9,038 nt of DNA from Dechloromonas sp. (GTDB taxonomy: Bacteria; Pseudomonadota; Gammaproteobacteria; Burkholderiales; Rhodocyclaceae): the NCBI GenBank assembly GCA_017302355.1, contig JAFLDQ010000147.1, positions 1-9,038 of the forward strand, written 5' to 3'. The notes beneath the pieces are model-generated. The model made no database searches. It was not told where the DNA came from and saw nothing but the letters and a program-made list of their open reading frames with translations. A program made the translations under genes and the position numbers. This document shows positions 1-8,140 of the stretch, one piece after another. Numbering within the stretch: the first letter of the stretch is position 1; every line of letters begins with the position of its first letter.

Positions 1-290
1 CCCATCTCCGCCGGAAGCAATTCCGGCAGGACGAAGTACCAGATGAACAGTTGGACCAACAACGGAATGTTGCGGAAGACCTCGACGTAGGCGGCGGCAA
101 GAAGTCCGAGCCAGCGATTGGGAACGGTGCGCAGCACGCCGATGATCGAACCGACAACCAGCGCGATGACCCAGGCGCTCAACGACAGCGTCACGGTCCA
201 TTTCAGACCTTCCAGCAGCCAGGTGAGGTAGGTGCCCTCACCGGTCGCGCTGGGCTGGAAAAAGACCTGCCAGTTCCAGTTGTAAGCCAT
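1..290 (-). CDS. gltJ: Glutamate/aspartate ABC transporter permease GltJ (C-terminus cut off by the window edge)
   Basis: Inner-membrane permease subunit of the GltIJKL importer for L-glutamate and L-aspartate. The reading frame starts at ATG 290-288 and stays open to base 1, giving about 96 residues; E. coli GltJ is about 246. The N-terminus MAYNWNWQVF is followed by a hydrophobic helix at about residues 31-53 (WTVTLSLSAW onward). The segments RTVPNRWLG (54-62), YVEVFRNIPLLVQ (68-80) and FVLPELLP (86-93) match the start of the His/Glu/Gln/Arg-type permease domain and are very close to E. coli GltJ. The start is supported by a purine-rich GGGGGAG site (293-299, minus sense) just before the ATG. 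It lies 71 bp downstream of gltI on the same strand, the usual gltI-gltJ order; gltK and gltL would be expected beyond the left edge. The truncation is caused by the window edge, not by a lesion. Confidence 0.94.
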   Translation of the reverse strand, partial: MAYNWNWQVFFQPSATGEGTYLTWLLEGLKWTVTLSLSAWVIALVVGSIIGVLRTVPNRWLGLLAAAYVEVFRNIPLLVQLFIWYFVLPELLPAEM

Positions 291-315
291 CGCTCCCCCG
301 AATCAGGAAAGGGCC

Positions 316-336
316 GCCAGGGAATTTGTCCCTGGC
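316..336 (-). promoter_or_regulatory. Intercistronic stem-loop between gltI and gltJ
   Basis: A perfect inverted repeat, GCCAGGGA (316-323) with TCCCTGGC (329-336), encloses a 5-nt loop. It can be extended by GGCC at 312-315 pairing with GGCC at 338-341 across a single bulged base, giving roughly 12 pairs. On the minus strand the stem is followed only by CTTTCC and not by a clear U-run, so a full intrinsic terminator is unlikely. In binding-protein-dependent transporter operons, such hairpins often protect the upstream binding-protein mRNA from 3' decay or give partial termination, so that more binding protein than permease is made. That role is inferred here from position. Confidence 0.6.
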
Positions 337-361
337 AGGCCGTCGACCGCAACCGGCGGGA

Positions 362-1264
362 TCAGTCGAATGCCTTGTCGTTGGGAGCGCTGGCCAGCGC
401 CTTCATCTCATCCGACATGGGCATGTTCAGGTTCAGTCCCTTGGGCGGAATCGGATTCATGAACCACTTGGCGTAGATCTTCTCGGCCTCGCCCGAGGAC
501 AGCGTCCTGGTCAGCGCGGCGTCGACGACCTTCTTGAATCCCGGGTCATCCTTTCGGATCATGCAGCCATACGCCTCCTTGGACTGGGGAGTGCCGGTGA
601 CGATCCAGTCACCGGGCTTCTTGGCCTTGGCCAGTTCGCCATAGAGCAACGCGTCGTCCATCATGAAGGCGACGGCCCGGCCGGTTTCGAGGGTCAGGAA
701 GCTTTCGCCGTGATCCTTGGCCGAGATGATGTTCATCTTCATTTGCTTCTCCTCGTTCATCTTGCGCAGCAGGCGCTCCGAGGTGGTGCCGGCGGTGGTG
801 ACGACGTTCTTGCCGGCCAGGTCGGCGAAGTCCTTGATCCCCGAATCCTTCTTCGTCATCAGCCGGGTGCCGATGACGAAAATGGTGGTCGAGAAGGCAA
901 CCTGCTTCTGGCGTTCCAGGTTGTTGGTCGTCGATCCGCACTCGATGTCGACGGTTCCGTTCTGGACCAGGGTGATGCGGTTGGCCGAGGTTATGGGCAT
1001 CAGCCTGGTGTCGAGCCTGGCCAGCTTGAGTTCCGCCTTCACCGCATCGACGACCTTCAGCATCATCTCATGCGAATAACCGATGACCCGCTGCTGATCG
1101 TCATAGTACGAGAAGGGGATCGACGACTCGCGGTGGCCGAGGGTGATCGACCCGCTGTCCTTGATCCTCTTGAGCGTTGCCGACTCCTGGGCGAGGGCGA
1201 GGGCGGGGGTTGCGGTGAGCGTCGTGGCGATGAGGCCTGCGGTCAGCAATTTGGCGAGATCCAT
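362..1264 (-). CDS. gltI: Periplasmic glutamate/aspartate-binding protein GltI
   Basis: Periplasmic solute-binding protein that captures L-glutamate/L-aspartate and delivers it to the GltJK permease. It has 300 residues, the usual size for the family (SBP family 3). I place the start at ATG 1264-1262 because a strong GGAGG site (1272-1276) sits 7 nt upstream; an in-frame ATG at 1318 would put 18 polar residues ahead of the signal peptide. The N-terminus MDLAKLLTAGLIATTLTATP is a Sec signal peptide, with likely cleavage after LALA and before QES. The mature part carries the hallmark stretches GHRESSIPFSYYDDQQ, ECGSTTNNLERQKQ, TAGTTSERLL, ISAKDHGESF, AFMMDDALL, AYGCMIRKDDP and MNPIPPKGLN, nearly colinear with E. 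coli GltI. The C-terminus SDEMKALASAPNDKAFD also matches. It is the first gene of the minus-strand glt operon and is followed by a hairpin and gltJ. Confidence 0.96.
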   Translation of the reverse strand: MDLAKLLTAGLIATTLTATPALALAQESATLKRIKDSGSITLGHRESSIPFSYYDDQQRVIGYSHEMMLKVVDAVKAELKLARLDTRLMPITSANRITLVQNGTVDIECGSTTNNLERQKQVAFSTTIFVIGTRLMTKKDSGIKDFADLAGKNVVTTAGTTSERLLRKMNEEKQMKMNIISAKDHGESFLTLETGRAVAFMMDDALLYGELAKAKKPGDWIVTGTPQSKEAYGCMIRKDDPGFKKVVDAALTRTLSSGEAEKIYAKWFMNPIPPKGLNLNMPMSDEMKALASAPNDKAFD

Positions 1265-1285
1265 CTGTTTTCCTCCAGAGAAGCG

Positions 1286-1314
1286 TTTATTTTGGCAGCC
1301 ACAGTGTACGACAA
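1286..1314 (-). promoter_or_regulatory. Weak candidate sigma-70 promoter for gltI
   Basis: Reading the minus strand, TTGTCG (1314-1309) and AATAAA (1291-1286) are separated by exactly 17 nt, each matching 4 of 6 consensus bases. The predicted start near 1279 would leave a leader of about 15 nt that still contains the GGAGG site at 1272-1276. This is a tight fit. It is the best pair I see close upstream of gltI, but short weak matches like this arise by chance. Confidence 0.3.
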
Positions 1315-1482
1315 CCATATTGCCGGAAGTTTTCCGTCAGCCTGCCGGCGCGGTTTGCGCGGCGACATTTCCCCAGCCCTGGGCGGTGCCGGTCGCCATT
1401 CCCCTTCGCAGGGCACGCCGAGATTATCATGTTCGACCCCTTTGGTCAGAAGTTCGGAAATCCCCAACGGATCCGCCTGCGC

Positions 1483-1509
1483 ACCCGGGCAGGCCCGGGC
1501 AACCCGGGT
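1483..1509. repeat. Cluster of three CCCGGG blocks forming a GC hairpin
   Basis: CCCGGG occurs three times within 27 bp (1484, 1494 and 1503), the first two as CCCGGGCA. The outer copies extend to ACCCGGG and CCCGGGT, which are reverse complements and can form a 7-bp stem; the middle copy can pair with either. It lies about 70 nt beyond the stop codon of the minus-strand exporter, so it could act as an mRNA 3'-end stabiliser or pause structure. That function is only a guess. Confidence 0.4.
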
Positions 1510-1577
1510 CGCTGCCTCGCCCGCCGCGTCGACGGCGCTGACGGCAAACCATCCATTGCGTTCGATCGCGCGGGAAG

Positions 1578-3386
1578 TCAGGCGGTTTCGGCTGCCTGCT
1601 CCCGCTGCTGCAGGAGCCACATCCGCGCGTAGGCGCCGCCGGCATCGAGCAATGCCGCATGGGTGCCGCGCTCGATGACGCGGCCCGCCTCCATGACCAG
1701 GATCTCATCGGCATTCATGATCGTCGACAGGCGGTGGGCGATGATCAGCGTCGTGCGGCCGATGGCGGCGAGTTCGAGTTGGCCCTGGATCGCGCGCTCG
1801 GTCGCCGAATCGAGCGCCGAGGTTGCTTCGTCGAAAATCAGGATGGGCGGGTTCTTGAGCAGGGTGCGGGCGATGGCGACGCGCTGCTTTTCGCCGCCGG
1901 AGAGCTTCAGGCCGCGCTCGCCGACCCGCGTGTCGTACTTCTGCGGCAGCGACTCGATGAAACCGTCCAGCTGGGCGGCGCAGGCAGCGGCGAACACTTC
2001 CTCGCGGCTCGCAGCGGGGCGTCCGTACTGGATGTTGTAGAAGATCGAATCGTTGAACAGGACGGTGTCCTGCGGGACGATGCCGATCGCCGCGCGCAGG
2101 CTGCCCTGCCTGAGGCTGCGCAGGTCGTGGCCGTTGATCCGGATGGCGCCGCCGGTCACATCGTAGAAGCGATAGAGAAGCCGCGCCAGGGTCGACTTCC
2201 CGGCACCCGAATGGCCGACCACGGCGATCGTCTTGCCGGCGGGGATGGCGAAGTCGAGGTTGTGCAGGATGACGCGATCGGGCTCGTAGGCGAAGTCGAC
2301 CGCAGCGAAATCGACCTGCAGCGCGCCGCCCGGCAGGTCGCGGGCATCGGGGGCGTCGGCGATCTCGCGATTCTCCTTGAGCAGGTCGAACATGCGCTCG
2401 ATGTCCGCCAGCGCCTGGCGGATTTCGCGATAGATGACGCCGAGAAAGTTGAGCGGGATGTAGAGCTGGATCAGGAAGGCGTTGACCAGCACCAGGTCGC
2501 CGATGGTCATCCGGCCGTCGACGACGCCGCTGGCGGCGCGCCACATCATCGCCGTGACGCCGAGCGCGATGATCAGTTGCTGGCCGAGGTTGAGCGCCGA
2601 CAGCGTCGTCTGGCTGCGCGTCGCGGCGTCTTCCCACTTGAGCATGTGCTCGTCGTAGCGCCGCGCCTCGTAGGCTTCGTTGTTGAAGTACTTGACCGTC
2701 TCGTAGTTGAGCAGGCTGTCGACCGCCCGCGTGTTGGCGGCCGAATCGGTTTCATTCACGGTGCGCCGGATATCGATGCGCCAGTTGCTGACCTTCACCG
2801 TGAACACGATGTAGGCGACCAGCGAGACGGCGGTGATCAGCACGAAGCCGAAGTCGTACTTGACGAAGAGAATCCCGAGCACGAGAGCCATTTCGACGAG
2901 CGTCGGCAGGATCGAGTAGAGCGTGTAGGAGATCAGGCTGGAAATCGACCGGGTGCCGCGCTCGATGTCGCGCGAGACGCCGCCGGTCTGACGTTCCAGG
3001 TGAAAGCGCAGGCTCAGCGCGTGCAGGTGGCGGAAGACCTCGAGCGCCACCTGGCGGACGGCGCGCTGGGTGACGCGGGCGAAAAGGAATTCGCGAAGTT
3101 CGGTAAACAGCGCGGTCGAAAAGCGGAGGGCGCCGTAGAGAACGAGCAGCATCACCGGCAGCGCCAATACCTGGTCGGTCAGCGAGAGCCCGTCGATCAA
3201 CTCCTTGAAGATGACGGGAACGCCGACATTGGCGACCTTGGCCCCGACGAGGCAGGAGAGCGCGACCAGCACGCGGAGACGATAGGCCCAGAGATAGGGG
3301 AAGAGGAGGCGCAGCGTCTGCCAGACGTGAATGTCGGACACGGGCCGGCCGGCCGGCGGCTTGGGGAGGGTGCTTGCGCGACGCAT
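1578..3386 (-). CDS. Atm1/ABCB7-type ABC exporter (fused permease and ATPase)
   Basis: A half-transporter of 602 residues that should work as an inner-membrane homodimer, powering export by ATP hydrolysis. Residues about 30-330 form the six-helix type IV exporter domain and about 355-602 the nucleotide-binding domain. Visible motifs are Walker A GHSGAGKST (391-399), Q-loop Q439 in VPQDTVLF, signature LSGGEKQ (495-501), Walker B ILIFDE (515-520), SALD and the switch histidine H551 in HRLST. The Atm1 hallmark LNYETVKYFNNE lies at 226-237. Residues Y192, R203, R207, N266, Q269 and R320 fall at a constant offset of 3 from the glutathione-pocket residues I recall for Novosphingobium Atm1 (Y195, R206, R210, N269, Q272, R323). 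This favours export of glutathione-linked metal, sulfur or oxidised glutathione over the lipid A flippase MsbA. ATG 3386 lacks a good ribosome site; a GTG at codon 16 is the alternative start. The gene stands alone and is divergent from yciA. Confidence 0.92.
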   Translation of the reverse strand: MRRASTLPKPPAGRPVSDIHVWQTLRLLFPYLWAYRLRVLVALSCLVGAKVANVGVPVIFKELIDGLSLTDQVLALPVMLLVLYGALRFSTALFTELREFLFARVTQRAVRQVALEVFRHLHALSLRFHLERQTGGVSRDIERGTRSISSLISYTLYSILPTLVEMALVLGILFVKYDFGFVLITAVSLVAYIVFTVKVSNWRIDIRRTVNETDSAANTRAVDSLLNYETVKYFNNEAYEARRYDEHMLKWEDAATRSQTTLSALNLGQQLIIALGVTAMMWRAASGVVDGRMTIGDLVLVNAFLIQLYIPLNFLGVIYREIRQALADIERMFDLLKENREIADAPDARDLPGGALQVDFAAVDFAYEPDRVILHNLDFAIPAGKTIAVVGHSGAGKSTLARLLYRFYDVTGGAIRINGHDLRSLRQGSLRAAIGIVPQDTVLFNDSIFYNIQYGRPAASREEVFAAACAAQLDGFIESLPQKYDTRVGERGLKLSGGEKQRVAIARTLLKNPPILIFDEATSALDSATERAIQGQLELAAIGRTTLIIAHRLSTIMNADEILVMEAGRVIERGTHAALLDAGGAYARMWLLQQREQAAETA

Positions 3387-3406
3387 GTTGGGGTGCCGTG
3401 ATGTTC

Positions 3407-3446
3407 TTTTCGCCAGTATAGGAAAACTTGGCGCTTTCCGCGAAAA
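3407..3446. promoter_or_regulatory. Divergent exporter/yciA promoter region with -10 box and inverted repeat
   Basis: The 88-bp gap between the exporter (minus) and yciA (plus) holds a near-consensus -10 on the minus strand, TATACT (3420-3415). This would start the exporter mRNA about 22 nt before its ATG; the -35 is poor (TTTCGC or TTCGCG at 18-19 nt). Around it lies a perfect 7-bp inverted repeat, TTTTCGC (3407-3413) and GCGAAAA (3440-3446), 26 bp apart. The arrangement would suit a regulator, but no known operator is recognised. No convincing plus-strand promoter for yciA was found. Confidence 0.4.
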
Positions 3447-3474
3447 TTAGCGTTTGGGTGAAATTGGACGAAAC

Positions 3475-3876
3475 ATGGGCATCGGTCTCATCAACCTTCC
3501 GCAGAAACAGCCGGTCCTGCGCACCGTGCCGATGCCGGCGGATGTCAACCAGAACGGCGATGTCTTCGGCGGCTGGGTCATGGCCCAGGTCGACGTGGCC
3601 GGGGCGATCCCCGCCATGCGCCGCGCCCGCGGCCGCGTGGCGACGGTGTCGGTCAATTCCTTCCAGTTCAAGCAGGCGATTTCGGTCGGCGATGTCGTCA
3701 GCCTCTACGCCGATATCGTCCATGTCGGCAACACGTCGATCACCGTCAATGTCGAGGTTTATGCCGAGCGGAACTATGCCAGCCCGGTGACGGTCAAGGT
3801 GACAGAAGCGCAACTGACCTACGTGGCCATCGATGGAAGCGGCAAAAAGCGTTCCGTCTCGCCGGAAAATGCGTAA
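3475..3876 (+). CDS. yciA: Acyl-CoA thioesterase, YciA family
   Basis: Cytoplasmic hotdog-fold thioesterase that hydrolyses acyl-CoA to free acid and CoA; YciA enzymes act broadly on short to long chains. The protein has 133 residues, close to E. coli YciA. Seen directly: LRTVPMPADVNQNGDVF (15-31) followed by GGWVMAQVDVAGA (32-44), carrying the family NGDxFGGW signature and the acidic residue D40 at the position expected for the active site; RGRVATVSVNSFQF; VGDVVSLYADI; and NTSITVNVEVYAE. I chose ATG 3475, which has a modest GGA-type site at 3466-3468. A TTG at 3454 in the same frame would add 7 residues unlike the family and has no ribosome site. It is divergent from the Atm1-type exporter and 41 bp upstream of fadL, with which it may be co-transcribed. 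Confidence 0.93.
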   Translation: MGIGLINLPQKQPVLRTVPMPADVNQNGDVFGGWVMAQVDVAGAIPAMRRARGRVATVSVNSFQFKQAISVGDVVSLYADIVHVGNTSITVNVEVYAERNYASPVTVKVTEAQLTYVAIDGSGKKRSVSPENA

Positions 3877-3879
3877 AAT
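3874..3879 (+). promoter_or_regulatory. Possible -10 box for fadL overlapping the yciA stop
   Basis: TAAAAT matches the sigma-70 -10 consensus at 5 of 6 bases and lies 38 bp before the fadL start. There is no good -35 at 16-18 nt (TTCCGT or GTTCCG). It could give fadL its own transcript inside a yciA-fadL unit. Support is weak. Confidence 0.25.
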
Positions 3880-3917
3880 CAGATCAGTGGAAAACTGTGT
3901 TGAAGTCGGGTGAGAAA

Positions 3918-5144
3918 ATGAACGAACTGACCATGCGTACCGTGCCGGCGCTGCTTCTGCTTGCCTTCTCCGGCGCCGCTTCCGCGGCGGGCTTCCGGCT
4001 CTGGGAACAGAACGCCAGCGGCATCGCCACTTCCTACGCCGGATCCGCCGCGGTCGCCGACAACGCCAGCACGATTTATTACAATCCGGCCGGCATGACC
4101 GGGCTTCCCGGGATCCGGCTCTCCGCCGGCGTTGTCGGGATCAGGCCAAATTTCAAGTTCAGCAACGAAGGCTCCAGCGGCCTGCTGGGAACCGGCGGCA
4201 ACGGCGGCGATGCCGGCAGCTGGTCGGCAGTGGGCAATGGCTATTTCTCCTGGCAGCTTGCCCCGGACTGGTTCATCGGCCTCGGCATTTCGTCGCCATT
4301 CCGGCTGGACACCGAATATGACAACAACTGGATCGGCAGCCACCAGGCGCTCAAGTCCCAGATCACGACGGTCAATTACAACCCGTCGCTGGCCTGGAAG
4401 GTGAACGACAAGGTCGCGCTCGGCCTGGGTCTGAGTTATCAGACCATCGATGTCGAACTGACCAACCTGACGCCCGCCGGCCTCTACCGGTTCGCGGGCG
4501 ACGATGCCGCCTGGGGCTGGAATGCCGGCGCGTTGTTTACCCTGTCGCCGGCGATGCGTGTCGGCGTTTCGTATCGCTCGACGATGAATTACACGCTGGA
4601 CGGCGACCGCACCCTCGGCGCCACGCCTTCCGCTTCGGCCAGCGCCAACCTCAAGCTGCCGGATACCGTCATCGTCTCGGTCTGGCAGCAGGTTTCGGAT
4701 CGCTGGGAGGCGATGGGCGACCTGTCCTTCACCCGCTGGAACACGCTCGACAACCTGAACGTCCGTTCCGTTGCCGGGGTCGATACCGAGGCGATGAATT
4801 ACGACAACTCCTGGCGCATTGCCTGGGGCGCCGCCTACAAGGCCAGCGACGCGTGGAAGTTGAAGTTCGGCATCGCCTACGATCGGTCGGCGATGTCGGA
4901 CGAGAACCGCACGGCCCGCCTGCCTGACAACAACCGTCTGTGGTTCTCGTTCGGTGGTCAGTGGAACGGCGGAGTCTACGGCCGGATTGATGCGGGCTAC
5001 GCCTACCTGCATATGAAGGATCCGGGCATCAACCAGATCCAGACGTTCACGATGCCGGGCGGCGCGCCCGGAATCAGCAACCTGCGCGGCTCCTACAGCG
5101 ACAGCGGCCATGTGCTGGGAATCCAGTACTCGAACGGCTTCTAA
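3918..5144 (+). CDS. fadL: FadL-family outer-membrane long-chain fatty acid/hydrophobic compound transporter
   Basis: Outer-membrane beta-barrel of the FadL/TodX family, which lets long-chain fatty acids or other hydrophobic molecules cross the outer membrane. It has 408 residues, somewhat shorter than E. coli FadL (about 446 with its signal peptide). A signal peptide (about 1-23, ALLLLAFSGAASA) is followed by a mature N-terminus AGFRLWEQNASG that matches the family's typical AGFxLxE opening. The NPA motif of the plug lies at 56-58 (IYYNPAGM). LGLGLSYQTIDVELTN and repeated amphipathic strands follow, and the protein ends in Phe (QYSNGF), the usual barrel-assembly signal. ATG 3918 is preferred because GGGTGAG (3908-3914) precedes it, though only 3 nt away; a GTG at 3897 and an ATG at 3933 are alternatives. 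It is downstream of yciA on the same strand, consistent with lipid handling. The exact substrate cannot be read from sequence. Confidence 0.92.
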   Translation: MNELTMRTVPALLLLAFSGAASAAGFRLWEQNASGIATSYAGSAAVADNASTIYYNPAGMTGLPGIRLSAGVVGIRPNFKFSNEGSSGLLGTGGNGGDAGSWSAVGNGYFSWQLAPDWFIGLGISSPFRLDTEYDNNWIGSHQALKSQITTVNYNPSLAWKVNDKVALGLGLSYQTIDVELTNLTPAGLYRFAGDDAAWGWNAGALFTLSPAMRVGVSYRSTMNYTLDGDRTLGATPSASASANLKLPDTVIVSVWQQVSDRWEAMGDLSFTRWNTLDNLNVRSVAGVDTEAMNYDNSWRIAWGAAYKASDAWKLKFGIAYDRSAMSDENRTARLPDNNRLWFSFGGQWNGGVYGRIDAGYAYLHMKDPGINQIQTFTMPGGAPGISNLRGSYSDSGHVLGIQYSNGF

Positions 5145-5257
5145 TTCGATTTCCAAACCAACCGTGACTTTGTCGACTTCGCCTTGGCGGGCTCCTTGCA
5201 CGGCCGGCGGCTTGTCTTCGCGTCACAATTGATCTGGAAATGGAATAGGGCAGCCGT

Positions 5258-5584
5258 TCAGACGCCGGGCGCCCTGCGCAGGCGCCTGGCGAAAACCTTC
5301 ATCTCCTTCGCCGCCTGGATGTCGCCTCTGGCCTCGGCCACGGCGATGCCGCGTTCGTAGGCCGCCAGCGCACCGGCCGCATCGCCGGCTTCCGCCAGCG
5401 CCTTGCCGAGCGCCTTCCAGGCCGCCGAATACCGGCTGTCGCGGTCGACCGCTTCCTGGAAGCATTTTCCAGCCTGCGCCGGATCGCCGGCCTTGAGGTA
5501 TTCGTTGCCGAGCGAGAAGCGGAGCAGGGCGCCGTCGCGCGGGCCGCCAAGCAGTTTTTCGAGGGATTCGATGCGCGGGTTCAT
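5258..5584 (-). CDS. Small tetratricopeptide-repeat protein
   Basis: A 108-residue protein made mostly of two TPR units. TPR1 is about residues 19-52, with G26, Y29, A38, F42 and A45 at consensus places; TPR2 is about 53-86, with W56, G60, A72 and Y76. A basic helix (KVFARRLRR) follows. There is no signal peptide or membrane segment, so it is probably a cytoplasmic protein-protein interaction module; partners and function are unknown. The start at ATG 5584 has no clear ribosome site. It is transcribed away from ridA-recG across only 42 bp and converges on fadL, with 113 bp between their stop codons. Base composition resembles its neighbours. A real gene is likely because the TPR consensus spans nearly the whole frame. 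Confidence 0.82.
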   Translation of the reverse strand: MNPRIESLEKLLGGPRDGALLRFSLGNEYLKAGDPAQAGKCFQEAVDRDSRYSAAWKALGKALAEAGDAAGALAAYERGIAVAEARGDIQAAKEMKVFARRLRRAPGV

Positions 5585-5585
5585 C

Positions 5586-5591
5586 TAGAAT
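5586..5591 (+). promoter_or_regulatory. Candidate -10 box for the ridA-recG unit
   Basis: TAGAAT (5 of 6 to consensus) lies 35 bp before the ridA start, immediately outside the start codon of the divergent TPR gene. Any -35 would fall inside that gene; at 17 nt the hexamer is GGGATT, a poor match. The divergent gap is only 42 bp, so a ridA promoter must be about here or further inside the TPR gene. Confidence 0.28.
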
Positions 5592-5626
5592 TCGGGTTTC
5601 GTTCCAATGTCACAGGGAAACCATCC

Positions 5627-6007
5627 ATGGCCAAGACCATCATCGCCACGCCCGACGCCCCGGCCGCCATCGGCACCTATTCGCAAGCGGTACGCGTCGG
5701 CGACACCGTCTACCTGTCGGGGCAGATCGGCCTCGATCCGGCGACCATGCAAATGGTAGACGGTATCGACGCGCAAATCGTTCGCGTCTTCGAAAATCTC
5801 AAGGCCGTCGCCGAAGCCGCCGGCGGCTCGCTGGCCGATGTCGTCAAGGTCAACGTCTTCCTGACCGACCTCGCGAACTTCGCCAGGGTCAACGAGACGA
5901 TGGCCCGCTATTTCAGCGAGCCGTTCCCCGCACGCGCCGCCGTCGGCGTCAAGGAACTGCCGCGCGGCGCGCTGGTCGAGGCCGACGCGGTGATGTTCAT
6001 CGCCTGA
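5627..6007 (+). CDS. ridA: RidA family 2-iminobutanoate/2-iminopropanoate deaminase
   Basis: Cytoplasmic trimeric enzyme of the RidA/YER057c/UK114 family. It hydrolyses reactive enamine/imine intermediates released by PLP-dependent dehydratases to 2-oxo acids and ammonia, protecting other PLP enzymes. At 126 residues it is full length. Diagnostic features are IGTYSQAV (15-22) with Y18, [11 protein letters not shown] (28-38), [11 protein letters not shown] (72-82), the substrate-binding arginine R103 in FPARAAV and E118 in LVEADA, spaced as R105 and E120 in E. coli RidA. This argues for an active Rid enzyme rather than an Arg-less relative. ATG 5627 is supported by AGGGA (5614-5618) 8 nt upstream. 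recG begins 10 nt after the stop, so the two are almost certainly co-transcribed. Confidence 0.95.
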   Translation: MAKTIIATPDAPAAIGTYSQAVRVGDTVYLSGQIGLDPATMQMVDGIDAQIVRVFENLKAVAEAAGGSLADVVKVNVFLTDLANFARVNETMARYFSEPFPARAAVGVKELPRGALVEADAVMFIA

Positions 6008-6017
6008 CCCGCGGCGG

Positions 6018-8053
<2,036 letters not shown>

Positions 8054-8057
<4 letters not shown>

Positions 8058-8098
8058 AATTGGCCATTCCCGCAATTGCGCTGGCGGTGAGTGCATGA
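8054..8098 (+). pseudogene. Possible 5' stub of a disrupted secreted-protein gene (14 codons)
   Basis: GTG 8054-8056 overlaps the recG stop codon (GTGA), the typical geometry of translational coupling, and GGGAGGAG at 8035-8042 lies upstream as a ribosome site. The frame reads MKLAIPAIALAVSA and then stops at TGA 8096-8098. A Lys near the N-terminus followed by a hydrophobic alanine-rich run is what the first half of a signal peptide looks like. I infer that a gene for an exported protein once followed recG and was cut near 8095, where base composition changes. It could also be a chance short frame, or a short leader peptide. It is too short for a homology call. Confidence 0.35.
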
Positions 8099-8100
8099 TT

Positions 8101-8106
8101 TATGAT
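8101..8106 (+). promoter_or_regulatory. Possible -10 box for the GIY-YIG gene
   Basis: TATGAT matches the -10 consensus at 5 of 6 bases, 34 bp before the preferred start codon at 8141. The nearest -35-like hexamer, TTGCGC (8076-8081), is 19 nt away and matches only 3 of 6. If used, the gene would be expressed independently of recG. It overlaps the upstream in-frame ATG at 8102, another reason to prefer the later start. Confidence 0.25.
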
Positions 8107-8140
8107 CCATACGTACCCAGATTTCGTCACAAGGTCCCTT

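Larger units (their letters stand above)
1265..1577. other. Intergenic region between gltI and the Atm1-type exporter (313 bp)
   Basis: No credible gene was found here. Reading frames cross it on both strands, but they are continuations of shadow frames and their translations look like no recognised family. It must hold the gltI promoter and the 3' end of the exporter transcript, both on the minus strand. Three CCCGGG blocks lie at 1484-1489, 1494-1499 and 1503-1508; ACCCGGG (1483-1489) and CCCGGGT (1503-1509) form 7-bp arms of a GC-rich hairpin. No U-run follows on the minus strand, so it is not a standard intrinsic terminator. Confidence 0.6.

Noticed and set aside
1243..1620. Possible small minus-strand gene in the gltI-exporter spacer
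   Set aside because: It overlaps both neighbouring genes, looks like no family, and has no ribosome site; the spacer is better read as non-coding.
326..1678. A 450-codon plus-strand frame across gltI and the spacer
   Set aside because: It is antisense to the clearly recognised GltI and has no family resemblance.
1659..3401. A 580-codon plus-strand open frame opposite the ABC exporter
   Set aside because: Low-complexity Asp/Arg/Val/Glu composition typical of an antisense shadow; all ABC transporter motifs lie on the minus strand.
3879..5201. A 440-codon minus-strand open frame opposite fadL
   Set aside because: The translation is rich in Arg/Val/Gly/Asp with no domain or signal, and the plus-strand FadL protein is unambiguous; long antisense frames are common in high-GC genes.
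3351..5214. A shared 14-mer CGGCCGGCGGCTTG at 3351-3364 and 5201-5214
   Set aside because: One copy is coding sequence at the start of the exporter gene and the other is intergenic; a single GC-rich 14-mer match in 9 kb is compatible with chance.
8102..8140. Upstream ATG at 8102 as the start of the GIY-YIG protein
   Set aside because: It lacks a ribosome site and adds 13 residues unlike the family's N-terminus, whereas ATG 8141 has AAGG at good spacing.
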